Shown here one piece after another: positions 18,685-26,699 of a stretch of DNA of 64,000 nucleotides (positions are counted from its first letter, which is position 1; every line of letters begins with the position of its first letter). Under the pieces are notes generated by a model. That model saw nothing but the letters and a program-made list of their open reading frames with translations. It did not search any database and was not told the DNA's origin. Source of the DNA: DOZZ01 sp963792655 (lineage in GTDB: Bacteria; Acidobacteriota; Terriglobia; Bryobacterales; Bryobacteraceae); NCBI GenBank assembly GCA_963792655.1, contig CAWBWU010000005.1:186001-250000 (forward strand), in the 5' to 3' direction. The translations under genes and the position numbers were made by a program.

Positions 18685-20961
18685 TCATGATGTCACCAAC
18701 GACTGGCGCAGTTTTTGCGACAGTGCCGATGCTGCCTCATCACTCAGTCGCTCGCCGTTCTTCGTCACATAGAAAACGTCGATCGCGCGATGCGCTTTGG
18801 TGTCGATCAACGCAATCTCCACGTTGCACTCCTCGCCCGAGAAACACGCGGCCAGATCATAAAGCAAACCGGGCCGGTCGTCGGCAGTGATCTCGAAAAG
18901 GGTTGCGCGCGGAGAAGCCGCGTTGTCCACACCGATGGCTGGAGGCGTGCGTTTGTCCCGCTTCGGGTTGGGGCGGCCGCGCAGCAGGTCGCGTGCTTTC
19001 TTGCGCTCCGTTGCAACATCTTCGATGACGTGCGCGAGCCGGTCCATCTCGCTGGGATTCAACTCGAGCGTTCGCAAAGGATCTTCAACACAAAGCGAAT
19101 CGAGCGCACTGCCCGCTTCCGCAGCGAAGGCCTCGGCTTTGAGGATGTTCAGGCCAAAGCTCGAAATCGCGCCCGCGAGATCCGCGAACAGGAACATGTG
19201 GTCGCGCGCCGCGATTGTGATCTCGTAAATACCCGGCGCTTTGCGAGCGAACGCCACCGAGGCGCCCCGAACCTTGCTGATCTCGACAAGGCGCCGGTGC
19301 GCGGCAATCTCTTCCGGAGTATGTGTGCGCGCATACCGCGCCGGTACCAGCGACGCACCCAACTCGCGCGTCAGTTCCTGATACGTCGCCGTGTACAGCT
19401 GCCAGAGCAAGCTGGAGCGCCACGGAGTCATCGCGCCTGGATGTACGCTGCTGATGTCGCAGTAAGTCAGCAGCGTCAGCATGCGCAAGCGTTCCACGGT
19501 GCCGATCGATTGCGCGATCTGCTGCGCGGTGCTGACGTCCGAGAGGTCGCGCGAGGTCATCGCCGACGAGAGTTCCAGGTGCGCGCGGATCAGAAACGCG
19601 ACGGTCGTGAGATCGGCTTGCGGCATACCAATCCGCGCCAGCGCTGATTCCGCAAGCACCGCCGAAGACTCCGCATGCGACTCGCCGCCGCCTTTGCCCG
19701 CGTCATGAAAGAGCAGCGCGATCAGCAGCAGACAGCGATTCTCGATCTCTCGCGTGAGCCCTTCGAAAGGCTCTTCCTTGCGGCTGACCGCGTTATCGAT
19801 AGTGACCAGCGTGTGTTCGTCAACGGTATAGCGGTGATAGAAGTCCCGCACCACCATGCCGTTGATCGGTGTCAGCTCGGGGAAAACCTGTTCGAGCAAG
19901 CCGGTGGTGTGCATCACGCGCAGCGCTTTGTGCGGCTGCGGCAGTTCCAGCAGACCGCGCAGTTCCGGCCAGCGCATCTGGTAGCCGCGGAAGGCGGTGA
20001 GCCGATCTTCCAGATCGGGCGACAGCGGCAATCCATGCCGGCCCACAAAAAACAGTAACTGCGTAACCAGCGCCGCGTTCAGTTGCGGCGCACGCAAAAA
20101 CACGCACCCGCGCACCACGGAGAAATCGCCGTTCGACAGCTTGGAGCTGCGGTTCCGAAACTGTGAAAGCAGTCCGCTGCGCCGTGTTTCCGCGGCATCC
20201 AGTTCGCGCAGGCAATAACGGTGAATGATGTTGGCGCTCTGGAAATAATCACGCATCAGCGCCGAAGCATCATGGTTTCCGGCAAGCTCATCCTGCATGG
20301 CGAAGCTCAGGATGTTCTGGTCGCGGCCGGCAGCACGGTGCAGTGCCGAGCGGATGCGCGACAGCATCTCGAACGCTGCGGGAGCGGGATTACGCCCCGA
20401 TAGCCACCGGATGACCTGGACGTCGCGCAGACCGCCGGGCGCGTCTTTGACGTTCGGCTCCAGATGAAAAATGGTGTTTTGAAATTTGTGATGCCGCTGG
20501 CGGGTGAGTGCGGCGAGGTGGGTTCCGAGTTTCTCGGGGGACGGCGTTACGAGCGATGCGAACAGATCTTTGTCGCCACTCAGGAAGCGCCGGTCCAGAA
20601 GACTGACGGCAAGCTCTACGTTGGTCAGATCCAGCCCTGCGCACTCTTCGCGCGTTCTGACCGACTGACTTACGCGCAATCCAAAATCCCAGAGCGTGCG
20701 AAGAAATTCCGACAGCTCCTCGCCCAATTCGTCGCGCGCCTGCACATTCGCGCAAAGAATCAGCAGGTCCACATCCGAGTAAGGGAACAGCTCCCGGCGC
20801 CCATAACCACCAACGGCCAGCAGCGCTACGCCGGGCGGCGGATGAAAGTGCGAGGTAACAAGTGCATCGATAGCTGCGGTGCGGGCCGCCAAAGTGCAAG
20901 GCGGAAGTGGGACCGTTGGCAAGAGGGCTTCTTGGACCGCTTCGGTAGTCAGAGTAGTCAA
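18685..20961 (-). CDS. glnD: [Protein-PII] uridylyltransferase / uridylyl-removing enzyme GlnD
   Basis: 758 residues, with a TTG start at 20961 closely preceded by AAGGG. The nucleotidyltransferase motif VGGYGRRELFPYSDVDLLIL lies near residues 48-67. The GlnE/GlnD middle domain (KDAPGGLRDVQVIRWLSG) follows. An HD phosphohydrolase motif (LLIALLFHDAGKGGGESHAE) lies near residue 420. Two C-terminal ACT domains (KAPGIYEITIAARDHMFLFA near 570; ATLFEITADDRPGLLYDLAA near 685) sense glutamine. The enzyme uridylylates or deuridylylates PII in nitrogen control. It is somewhat shorter than the enterobacterial enzyme (about 890), mainly at the N-terminus. No PII or glnA gene is adjacent; the upstream gene on the same strand is the tricorn-like protease, 92 nt away. 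Confidence 0.93.
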   Translation of the reverse strand: MTTLTTEAVQEALLPTVPLPPCTLAARTAAIDALVTSHFHPPPGVALLAVGGYGRRELFPYSDVDLLILCANVQARDELGEELSEFLRTLWDFGLRVSQSVRTREECAGLDLTNVELAVSLLDRRFLSGDKDLFASLVTPSPEKLGTHLAALTRQRHHKFQNTIFHLEPNVKDAPGGLRDVQVIRWLSGRNPAPAAFEMLSRIRSALHRAAGRDQNILSFAMQDELAGNHDASALMRDYFQSANIIHRYCLRELDAAETRRSGLLSQFRNRSSKLSNGDFSVVRGCVFLRAPQLNAALVTQLLFFVGRHGLPLSPDLEDRLTAFRGYQMRWPELRGLLELPQPHKALRVMHTTGLLEQVFPELTPINGMVVRDFYHRYTVDEHTLVTIDNAVSRKEEPFEGLTREIENRCLLLIALLFHDAGKGGGESHAESSAVLAESALARIGMPQADLTTVAFLIRAHLELSSAMTSRDLSDVSTAQQIAQSIGTVERLRMLTLLTYCDISSVHPGAMTPWRSSLLWQLYTATYQELTRELGASLVPARYARTHTPEEIAAHRRLVEISKVRGASVAFARKAPGIYEITIAARDHMFLFADLAGAISSFGLNILKAEAFAAEAGSALDSLCVEDPLRTLELNPSEMDRLAHVIEDVATERKKARDLLRGRPNPKRDKRTPPAIGVDNAASPRATLFEITADDRPGLLYDLAACFSGEECNVEIALIDTKAHRAIDVFYVTKNGERLSDEAASALSQKLRQSLVTS

Positions 20962-21053
20962 CCCTTACATAAGATGCCGCACCCAGAGGCCGAGCGGAAG
21001 GGTCGTGAACTGTATGGGCGCTATCAATTTTGTTTATTTCACATCAATGACTG

Positions 21054-24000
21054 TTACCAACCCCTGTCTTTGCTGTAGTTGGGGAACGCGGGGCGCTTGA
21101 GCGAGGGAAGCGGGTGGGCCTTTAATTCGTCCATCACCACCTGTACTGCTTTCTCTAACTGAGGATCATGCCCCTGCCGGACCTGGGCCGGGTCGAGCTC
21201 GACCTCGATATCGGGCTCGATACCGCGATTCTCCACATCGTATTCGCCACTGATGTTCCAGATGCCCAGATTGGGCGACGTCACGGAGCCGCCATCCACC
21301 AGGTCGGGCGTGCCGCCAATACCAACCAGGCCGCCCCACGTTCGCTTGCCGACCAGTTTGCCCAAGCCCGCGCGGCGAAACAGCCAGGGCATCGCATCTC
21401 CGCCCGAGCCGGCAAATTCGTTCGTGATCATCACCTTCGGCCCGAAGATGCCGCCCACAGGAAACACCTGGTCCGCTCCATCGCGCGTGGTGCCGACGCC
21501 CAGCGGCTTGCGGCTGAGGTACTCGATGATGTCGCTCGCGAGCATGCCGCCGTGGTTGAAACGCTCATCGATAATCGCGCCTTCTTTACCGACCTGCGCG
21601 AAGAAGTAGCGATTGAAGCTGGTCAGACCGCCGAAGCCGGTGTCGGGCATATAGATGTACGCCACGCGCCCATTCGTCATCTGGTCGACCTTGCGCCGAT
21701 TGCCTTCGATCCACGCAAGATTGCGCAGCCTGCCCTCGTCGGCAAGCGGCACCACGACTACTTCCCGCGCACCCGCCCCGCTCGGATTGGGGCCCACCTT
21801 CAGAACCGTCGACTTGCCTGCTGCGCCCTCGAAGAAACTGTAGATCTCATCGGTGCTGCGCAGATCGCGTCCATTGACCGCCAACAGGTATTCGCCTTCC
21901 GCAACGTTCACGCCCGGCTGCGTGAGAGGAGCGCGCAAGTCTCGATTCCAGTTTTCGCCGTTATAGATCCGCGCCAGCCGGTAGCGGCCGTTCTCAATCT
22001 TGTAATCTACGCCGAGCAGTCCTGTCTGAACTTTCTTTACTTCTGGATTGTCGCCGCCGTGGATGAACATATGCCCCACGGTCATCTCGCCGAGCGATTC
22101 GGTAAACAGGTAGTTCAGGTCGCGCCGCGAACCGAGTTGCTCGACATACGGCGTATACTTCTTCTCCACTGCTTTGAGATCGAGCCCGTGATAGTTGGGG
22201 TCGTAGAAGAAGTCGCGCTCGATGCGCCATGCCTCGCGGTACATCTCCTTCCATTCCTGCTGCGGGTCGACGCGGACTTCCAGTTCCTGCGTCTTCAACA
22301 CGCCTTCATCGGCGGCCGGCGGAGGAACCGGCGGTGCAGTCGGCGAGTCCGGCATCGGCTTGAATGCGGCAATGGCCCACTTATCGCCTTGCTGGTATAA
22401 GAACTTGTCGCCCTTCGCCGCAGTCCGGAAATTACGCACGCCAGCGATGACCACATCTGCGCGGCGCTTCGACATATCGAACCGGTGGACAATGCGGCTT
22501 GGCTCTTCGCCGGGGACCTGCTGATTTCCTTCGATTGCTAACAGCACACCCGCCTTGCCAGCTTCGAGCGTTTCGTAGCGGCGAGCCGGCATGGGCAACG
22601 CCAGAATGCGCTGGCCGATGTTGTCGAGGTCGATATGCATCGCGACCGGCTCAGCGCTTGCTTTCTTCTCGTCCGCTTTGGCGTTGTCCTTCTTCTCCTG
22701 CTCGATCTTCTCGTCGTCGCTCTCGGGCGCAAGCGGTGAGGCTTCGCTCTTCGGCAACACCGCCACATAGATGCTGCGCGAAACGGGGCGCGTCAGCGCG
22801 TGCAGGTCGAACTCCATCGACGCGCCCGAATCCGTGCTCGCCGTGAAGTAAAGATACTTGCCGTTCTGATCGAACACCGGCGATTCCACGTCGCTCATGC
22901 CATCGGTAACTTGCGTCCTGGCGCCGGTTGCCAGCGAGTAGAGCCAGATCGCCGACATATGACTCTTCAACTGTTGCGAGTACGCGAGCCACTTACTGTC
23001 GGGTGACCAGGACGGCGCGTGCCCGCGATCGGACTGGTAATAGTCGGTGTCGACCAGAATGCATTTCTTCGTAGCCACATCGACATACCAGACGTGATTA
23101 TGGTTATCGAGCAGCGCGATCTTCTGGCTATCCGGCGACCAGCGAGGCGCTAAATAGAAGGCGGGCTTCGTACCCAGGCTGATCTTACGCACGTCGCCCA
23201 TGCCGTTCTGTTCGCGCAAGTGCAGCGCATATTCGCCTGACTCATCGGATAAGTACGCGATGGTCTTCCCATCTGGCGACCACACCGGCTCGCGCTCGTG
23301 CACGCCCGGAGAATTCGTCAGATTGCGCGGATCGCCCTTTTCAGCGGGAACCGTAATGATCTCGCCACGAGCTTCAAAGACCGCGCGCGCTCCGTTCGGC
23401 GAAATGTCCGGCGTGTTCAAACGCTTGGCAACGCTTGTGAAGTGCGGCCGCACCTCGGGCAGATCGCCCGAGAGCCGCACCGGCACGCGCGTCGCCTTGG
23501 CGCTGGCGAGGTTATACAGATACAGCGCGCCGAACTGCTCATAGACGATCGCGCCGGGCCCAGCCGATGCCGATTTCAGATCGAGTCCATGGTTCTCGAC
23601 CAACTGCTGCACCTTCTTCGATGCGATGTCATAGCTGAACAACGTGACCGGCCCATTGCGATCAGACAGGAAGTAGATCTTCTCACCGATCCACATGGGG
23701 TTGAAGTCGTTCGCGTTCTTTTCGCGCGGCAGTTGCGTGACCTGCGAGTTGGAAAGATCCGCCATCCAGATCCGGCGCGTTTGGCCGCCACGGTAACGTT
23801 TCCATGCTTCCTGCCATTGGAAGAGAGGCACATAAGCCAGGTGCTTGCCATCCGGCGAGTACGAGCCTTCGAGCGCAATCGGCAGCGGCAACGTTTCGGG
23901 GAAGCCGCCCGATGTCGGCACGGTGAACAGCTTCGCGCCATCCGCTTCGGTGCTGCGCGACGAGGCAAACAATATTCGCGTGCCGTCGGGAGTCCAGCCG

Positions 24001-24332
24001 GCGGCATAATCGGCCGCGGGATGCCACGTCAGCCGCTTGGGCACGCCGCCATCCGCCGGCATCACGAAGACGTCGGTGTTGCCGTCATACTCACCCGTGA
24101 ACGCAAGCTGCGAGCCGTCGGGCGAGAAGAAAGGATCGGTCTCCTCCCCCGCCCCAGTCGTGAGCCGCACTGCATCGCCGCCTTCCCGCGGAACGCTCCA
24201 CAAATCGCCCGCATAAGAAAACACAATGTGCGTCTTGTTGAGCGTCGGCTTACGGAGCAATAACAACGGCGCTTCGTCAGCCAGAAGCGAGGTGACGGTG
24301 AGACTAAACAAAGCAAGCAGAACGGGTCTCAT
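21054..24332 (-). CDS. Tricorn-like S41 protease with PD40 beta-propellers
   Basis: 1092 residues with a signal peptide (MRPVLLALFSLTVTSLLADE). Residues about 25-560 hold two propellers of PD40 blades (SYAGDLWSVPREGG, FFSPDGSQLAFTGEYDGNTD, WSPDGKTIAYLSDESGEYAL). A charged Lys/Glu linker (SDDEKIEQEKKDNAKADEKK) follows. Then come the C1 domain (MYREAWRIERDFFYDPNYHG), a PDZ domain (EYLLAVNGRDLRSTDEIYSF) and the S41 catalytic domain. GHMFIHGG supplies the likely catalytic His, and NEFAGSGGDAMPW the nucleophile Ser near residue 975. The full tricorn domain order is intact. It is probably periplasmic and degrades oligopeptides. The start lies about 11 nt after a minus-strand TATACT box. Confidence 0.92.
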   Translation of the reverse strand: MRPVLLALFSLTVTSLLADEAPLLLLRKPTLNKTHIVFSYAGDLWSVPREGGDAVRLTTGAGEETDPFFSPDGSQLAFTGEYDGNTDVFVMPADGGVPKRLTWHPAADYAAGWTPDGTRILFASSRSTEADGAKLFTVPTSGGFPETLPLPIALEGSYSPDGKHLAYVPLFQWQEAWKRYRGGQTRRIWMADLSNSQVTQLPREKNANDFNPMWIGEKIYFLSDRNGPVTLFSYDIASKKVQQLVENHGLDLKSASAGPGAIVYEQFGALYLYNLASAKATRVPVRLSGDLPEVRPHFTSVAKRLNTPDISPNGARAVFEARGEIITVPAEKGDPRNLTNSPGVHEREPVWSPDGKTIAYLSDESGEYALHLREQNGMGDVRKISLGTKPAFYLAPRWSPDSQKIALLDNHNHVWYVDVATKKCILVDTDYYQSDRGHAPSWSPDSKWLAYSQQLKSHMSAIWLYSLATGARTQVTDGMSDVESPVFDQNGKYLYFTASTDSGASMEFDLHALTRPVSRSIYVAVLPKSEASPLAPESDDEKIEQEKKDNAKADEKKASAEPVAMHIDLDNIGQRILALPMPARRYETLEAGKAGVLLAIEGNQQVPGEEPSRIVHRFDMSKRRADVVIAGVRNFRTAAKGDKFLYQQGDKWAIAAFKPMPDSPTAPPVPPPAADEGVLKTQELEVRVDPQQEWKEMYREAWRIERDFFYDPNYHGLDLKAVEKKYTPYVEQLGSRRDLNYLFTESLGEMTVGHMFIHGGDNPEVKKVQTGLLGVDYKIENGRYRLARIYNGENWNRDLRAPLTQPGVNVAEGEYLLAVNGRDLRSTDEIYSFFEGAAGKSTVLKVGPNPSGAGAREVVVVPLADEGRLRNLAWIEGNRRKVDQMTNGRVAYIYMPDTGFGGLTSFNRYFFAQVGKEGAIIDERFNHGGMLASDIIEYLSRKPLGVGTTRDGADQVFPVGGIFGPKVMITNEFAGSGGDAMPWLFRRAGLGKLVGKRTWGGLVGIGGTPDLVDGGSVTSPNLGIWNISGEYDVENRGIEPDIEVELDPAQVRQGHDPQLEKAVQVVMDELKAHPLPSLKRPAFPNYSKDRGW

Positions 24333-24380
24333 ACTGATGGCTCAGTATACATTCGGAGCTGCGCAAGGCTCTTCCGGGAA

Positions 24381-24400
24381 CGCCAATCTCCAGATTGGCG
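24381..24400. repeat. Perfect 9-bp hairpin
   Basis: CGCCAATCT (24381-24389) and AGATTGGCG (24392-24400) form a perfect stem with a 2-nt loop, in the intergenic region between the divergent starts at 24332 and 24468. There is no T-run. It may be a repeat element or a regulator site. Confidence 0.5.
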
Positions 24401-24467
24401 AACGTGAGACCTGAGCGAGATTGGGAGTTACTGACGGAGTATTGCGGGTATAACATCAAAGGTAGAT

Positions 24468-24869
24468 ATGATCCGCGCATTATTTTGCGTGTTGCTCCTG
24501 CTGCCGGTGGTTGCGATGTTCGCATCGTCCGGTGATCCGGTAGAGCGACTGGCGGCCGTCAAAGTCTTTGCGATTGGCGGCGTGGGCTTTGCCGGGACGA
24601 TTTCGCCCGGTGAGAATGACCTGCTCGCGATAATTGGCAGGCCGACCGCCGAATCGGATTTCGAGAAGCTGATGTCTTCCGGCAACCCACAGGCGCAATC
24701 GTATGCACTGCTGGGCCTGCATCGTTTAGGGTCAAGCAAGTTTGCCAGCTACGCTGCGCCGCTGCGCGCGTCGAAGCAAAATGTGACGACAATCCACGGC
24801 TGCATCATGGGACAGCAAACAATGGCGTCCATGATTCAGGATCTTGAGCACGGCTTCTACGCTCACTAG
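24468..24869 (+). CDS. Secreted hypothetical protein, 133 residues
   Basis: ATG 24468 is preceded by AAAGG and followed by a signal peptide (MIRALFCVLLLLPVVAMFAS). The mature part has AAVKVFAIGGVGFAGTISPG and a helical YALLGLHRLGSSKFASYAAP segment. I do not recognise a characterised family. The divergent neighbour is the tricorn-like protease and the downstream neighbour is a VOC protein; neither suggests a function. The ORF is clean and secretion is likely. Confidence 0.65.
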   Translation: MIRALFCVLLLLPVVAMFASSGDPVERLAAVKVFAIGGVGFAGTISPGENDLLAIIGRPTAESDFEKLMSSGNPQAQSYALLGLHRLGSSKFASYAAPLRASKQNVTTIHGCIMGQQTMASMIQDLEHGFYAH

Positions 24870-24886
24870 ATCGGGGCACGGCCCTG

Positions 24887-24892
24887 TACAAT
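24887..24892 (+). promoter_or_regulatory. Candidate -10 box for a leaderless VOC transcript
   Basis: TACAAT ends 8 nt before ATG 24901. There is no Shine-Dalgarno sequence. This is one of several starts in the window with a TANNNT box 6-8 nt upstream. Confidence 0.4.
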
Positions 24893-24900
24893 CGACCACT

Positions 24901-25287
24901 ATGAGCCAACCAGGTCGCATCCTCGGCATCGGCGGCATCTTTTTCAAGTCCGCCAATCAACAGCAGATGAAGGATTGGTACGGTAAGCATCTGGGTCTGG
25001 CGGATAGCGGCCATGGCGTAATGCTGCCCTGGCGTGAGAAGGACAATCCGGAGAATGAGCAGATGACAATCTGGAGCGTCTTCCCCGACAGTACGAAGTA
25101 CTTCGAGCCAAGCCAGGCGTCATTCATGGTGAACTACATCGTCGACGATCTGGATGCGCTGCTCGAGCGCCTCAAGAACGAAGGCGTGCGCATCGACCCG
25201 AAGCGCCAGGACGAAAGCTACGGCCGCTTTGCGTGGATTTACGATGTTGATGGAAATAAAGTCGAGTTATGGCAGCCGGTGGCCTAA
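24901..25287 (+). CDS. VOC-family (glyoxalase/bleomycin-resistance fold) protein
   Basis: 128 residues with ATG at 24901 (MSQPGRILGIGGIFFKSANQ). It shows a single beta-alpha-beta-beta-beta unit pair: FFKSANQQQMKDWYGKHLGL, SFMVNYIVDDLDALLERLKN and a C-terminal YGRFAWIYDVDGNKVELWQP. The final Glu in KVELWQP is the usual metal-ligand position. The family includes metal-dependent lyases, dioxygenases and resistance proteins; the substrate cannot be predicted. The 3' end overlaps the convergent hydrolase by 4 nt. Confidence 0.85.
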   Translation: MSQPGRILGIGGIFFKSANQQQMKDWYGKHLGLADSGHGVMLPWREKDNPENEQMTIWSVFPDSTKYFEPSQASFMVNYIVDDLDALLERLKNEGVRIDPKRQDESYGRFAWIYDVDGNKVELWQPVA

Positions 25288-26564
25288 CGCGACTGCGCAG
25301 CGCTGCAGTGCATCTCCAGACCTAACGCCCACCGGCGCTGAAAGCCCTTCCAGTAAGTCTGCTGCCACTGGCCTTCGTTCGACTTCTCCGTAGGCGTGTG
25401 CAGGTAGGCGCGCCGCGATTCGTCGCCCTTCAGTGTTAAATCCAGGAACGCCGTAATGAAGTGCTGGTTGATGGCCATGATGCGGTCTTTACGCCACACT
25501 GGCTCCTCGAAAAACTCACGCGTTTGGAAACTGCCGAGCGCTTCCGGAGGCGCGGGGTTGCCGCCCACGTTGTGCCGCGCGTTCTCATATACCAACAGGC
25601 AACGTTCAGAGTTCACAGCACTTTGAAACGCGGGCAGAATGCCCTGGCGGTAATCGGAGATGTCGTCCTGATCGCCTGCGATGAAGAGCGCCGGAATGTG
25701 AATGCCTGCGAACGCTGCGGAATCCCACGCGTGTTGAGCGGGCTGATTGCCCCATGGTGAGATGGCAACCACCGCTTTCAGTGCGTCGCGATGGCGCTCG
25801 GCGAAGCCTGGACTCGCGGCAGTTTGAGAGTCGATGTAGTCTCCCGGTATCGCTTTGCCTTCCACACCGGCCTTGCTGTACCCCGCTCCTGCTGTCGCAA
25901 GCGCGCCGTAGCCGCCCATCGAATAGCCGATGACCGCAGCGCGAGAAGCATCGACAACGTTATGCAAGAAGTGGTCAGGCTGTTGAGAGAGCTTCGCAAT
26001 GCTGTCGAGCGTGAACAGTTGATCGTTGGACCGGTTGAGCAGCGTGCTTGGGAAAGCCTTCACGTTCCCGAGCACCGAGTCAGTGTGGTCGATCGCCGCA
26101 ACCACATATCCTTTGGAGGCAAGGTTCTCGGTCAGATAGCTCAGGAAAAAGCGTGAGCCAGGGTACCCGTGTGAGACCACGACCAGTGGAAACTGCTTGC
26201 CGGTGACGGGCGGAGCGTCGCGCAGTGCTTTACCGGCAAACGTGAACGACGTTTTGGCCGGTCCGCTGAGGATCATGGAGTACATCACACGCTCGACCGC
26301 GCCGGGCGGCAGCGCTGCCGGATACCAGACCTCCAGCGTGAGCGCGCGCGGAGTCAATGGCGCTTTGCCCGTCGCTTTATCGAACTGCAGAATGTCGGGC
26401 TGTTGCGGGTTGACCACTTCCAGAGTGCGAACACCCACGGCGTATGGCCCACGTGCTGCTAAGTCCGGCGCGTCCGCGGGAGGCACGCTGTAGAAGGTAT
26501 CGACCTGGGCGCCCGCAATCGCGGCGAACGCGAGAGCAGTAAGTGTGAGACGGCAGAATGACAC
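25284..26564 (-). CDS. Secreted alpha/beta hydrolase, dienelactone hydrolase/PAF-acetylhydrolase-like
   Basis: 426 residues from a GTG start at 26564, with a signal peptide (MSFCRLTLTALAFAAIAGAQ). The alpha/beta hydrolase core shows FPLVVVSHGYPGSRFFLSYL (oxyanion His-Gly), VVAAIDHTDS, and nucleophile elbow AAVIGYSMGGYGALATAG with Ser in GYSMGG. It continues with ALFIAGDQDDISDYRQGILP (acid region) and a His in NARHNVGGNP. The catalytic triad therefore appears complete. It resembles lipases/PAF acetylhydrolases that act on short-chain esters. The gene stands alone on the minus strand and the frame is clean. Confidence 0.85.
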   Translation of the reverse strand: MSFCRLTLTALAFAAIAGAQVDTFYSVPPADAPDLAARGPYAVGVRTLEVVNPQQPDILQFDKATGKAPLTPRALTLEVWYPAALPPGAVERVMYSMILSGPAKTSFTFAGKALRDAPPVTGKQFPLVVVSHGYPGSRFFLSYLTENLASKGYVVAAIDHTDSVLGNVKAFPSTLLNRSNDQLFTLDSIAKLSQQPDHFLHNVVDASRAAVIGYSMGGYGALATAGAGYSKAGVEGKAIPGDYIDSQTAASPGFAERHRDALKAVVAISPWGNQPAQHAWDSAAFAGIHIPALFIAGDQDDISDYRQGILPAFQSAVNSERCLLVYENARHNVGGNPAPPEALGSFQTREFFEEPVWRKDRIMAINQHFITAFLDLTLKGDESRRAYLHTPTEKSNEGQWQQTYWKGFQRRWALGLEMHCSAAQSR

Positions 26565-26626
26565 CTCATCATGTTGCCACGTCGCAACGCGGTGTCAGTG
26601 CGGCGTGCAGGGCTCAAGTGAATTGC

Positions 26627-26651
26627 CCGCTTGCTTACGCGCGCGGCACGT
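26627..26651 (+). repeat. Dispersed 25-nt intergenic repeat, copy 2
   Basis: CCGCTTGCTTACGCGCGCGG followed by CACGT. It differs from copy 1 at two positions and lies between the kinase stop (26700) and the hydrolase start (26564). Confidence 0.65.
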
Positions 26652-26699
26652 ATGCGGATGGAGGAAGCGCATTGGCCCTGCGTCGAACCCTCACGTCTA

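Noticed and set aside
21168..22400. 410-residue plus-strand open frame, with another at 23298-24263
   Set aside because: Both are antisense shadows of the tricorn-like protease, which is well supported by domain order and catalytic motifs.
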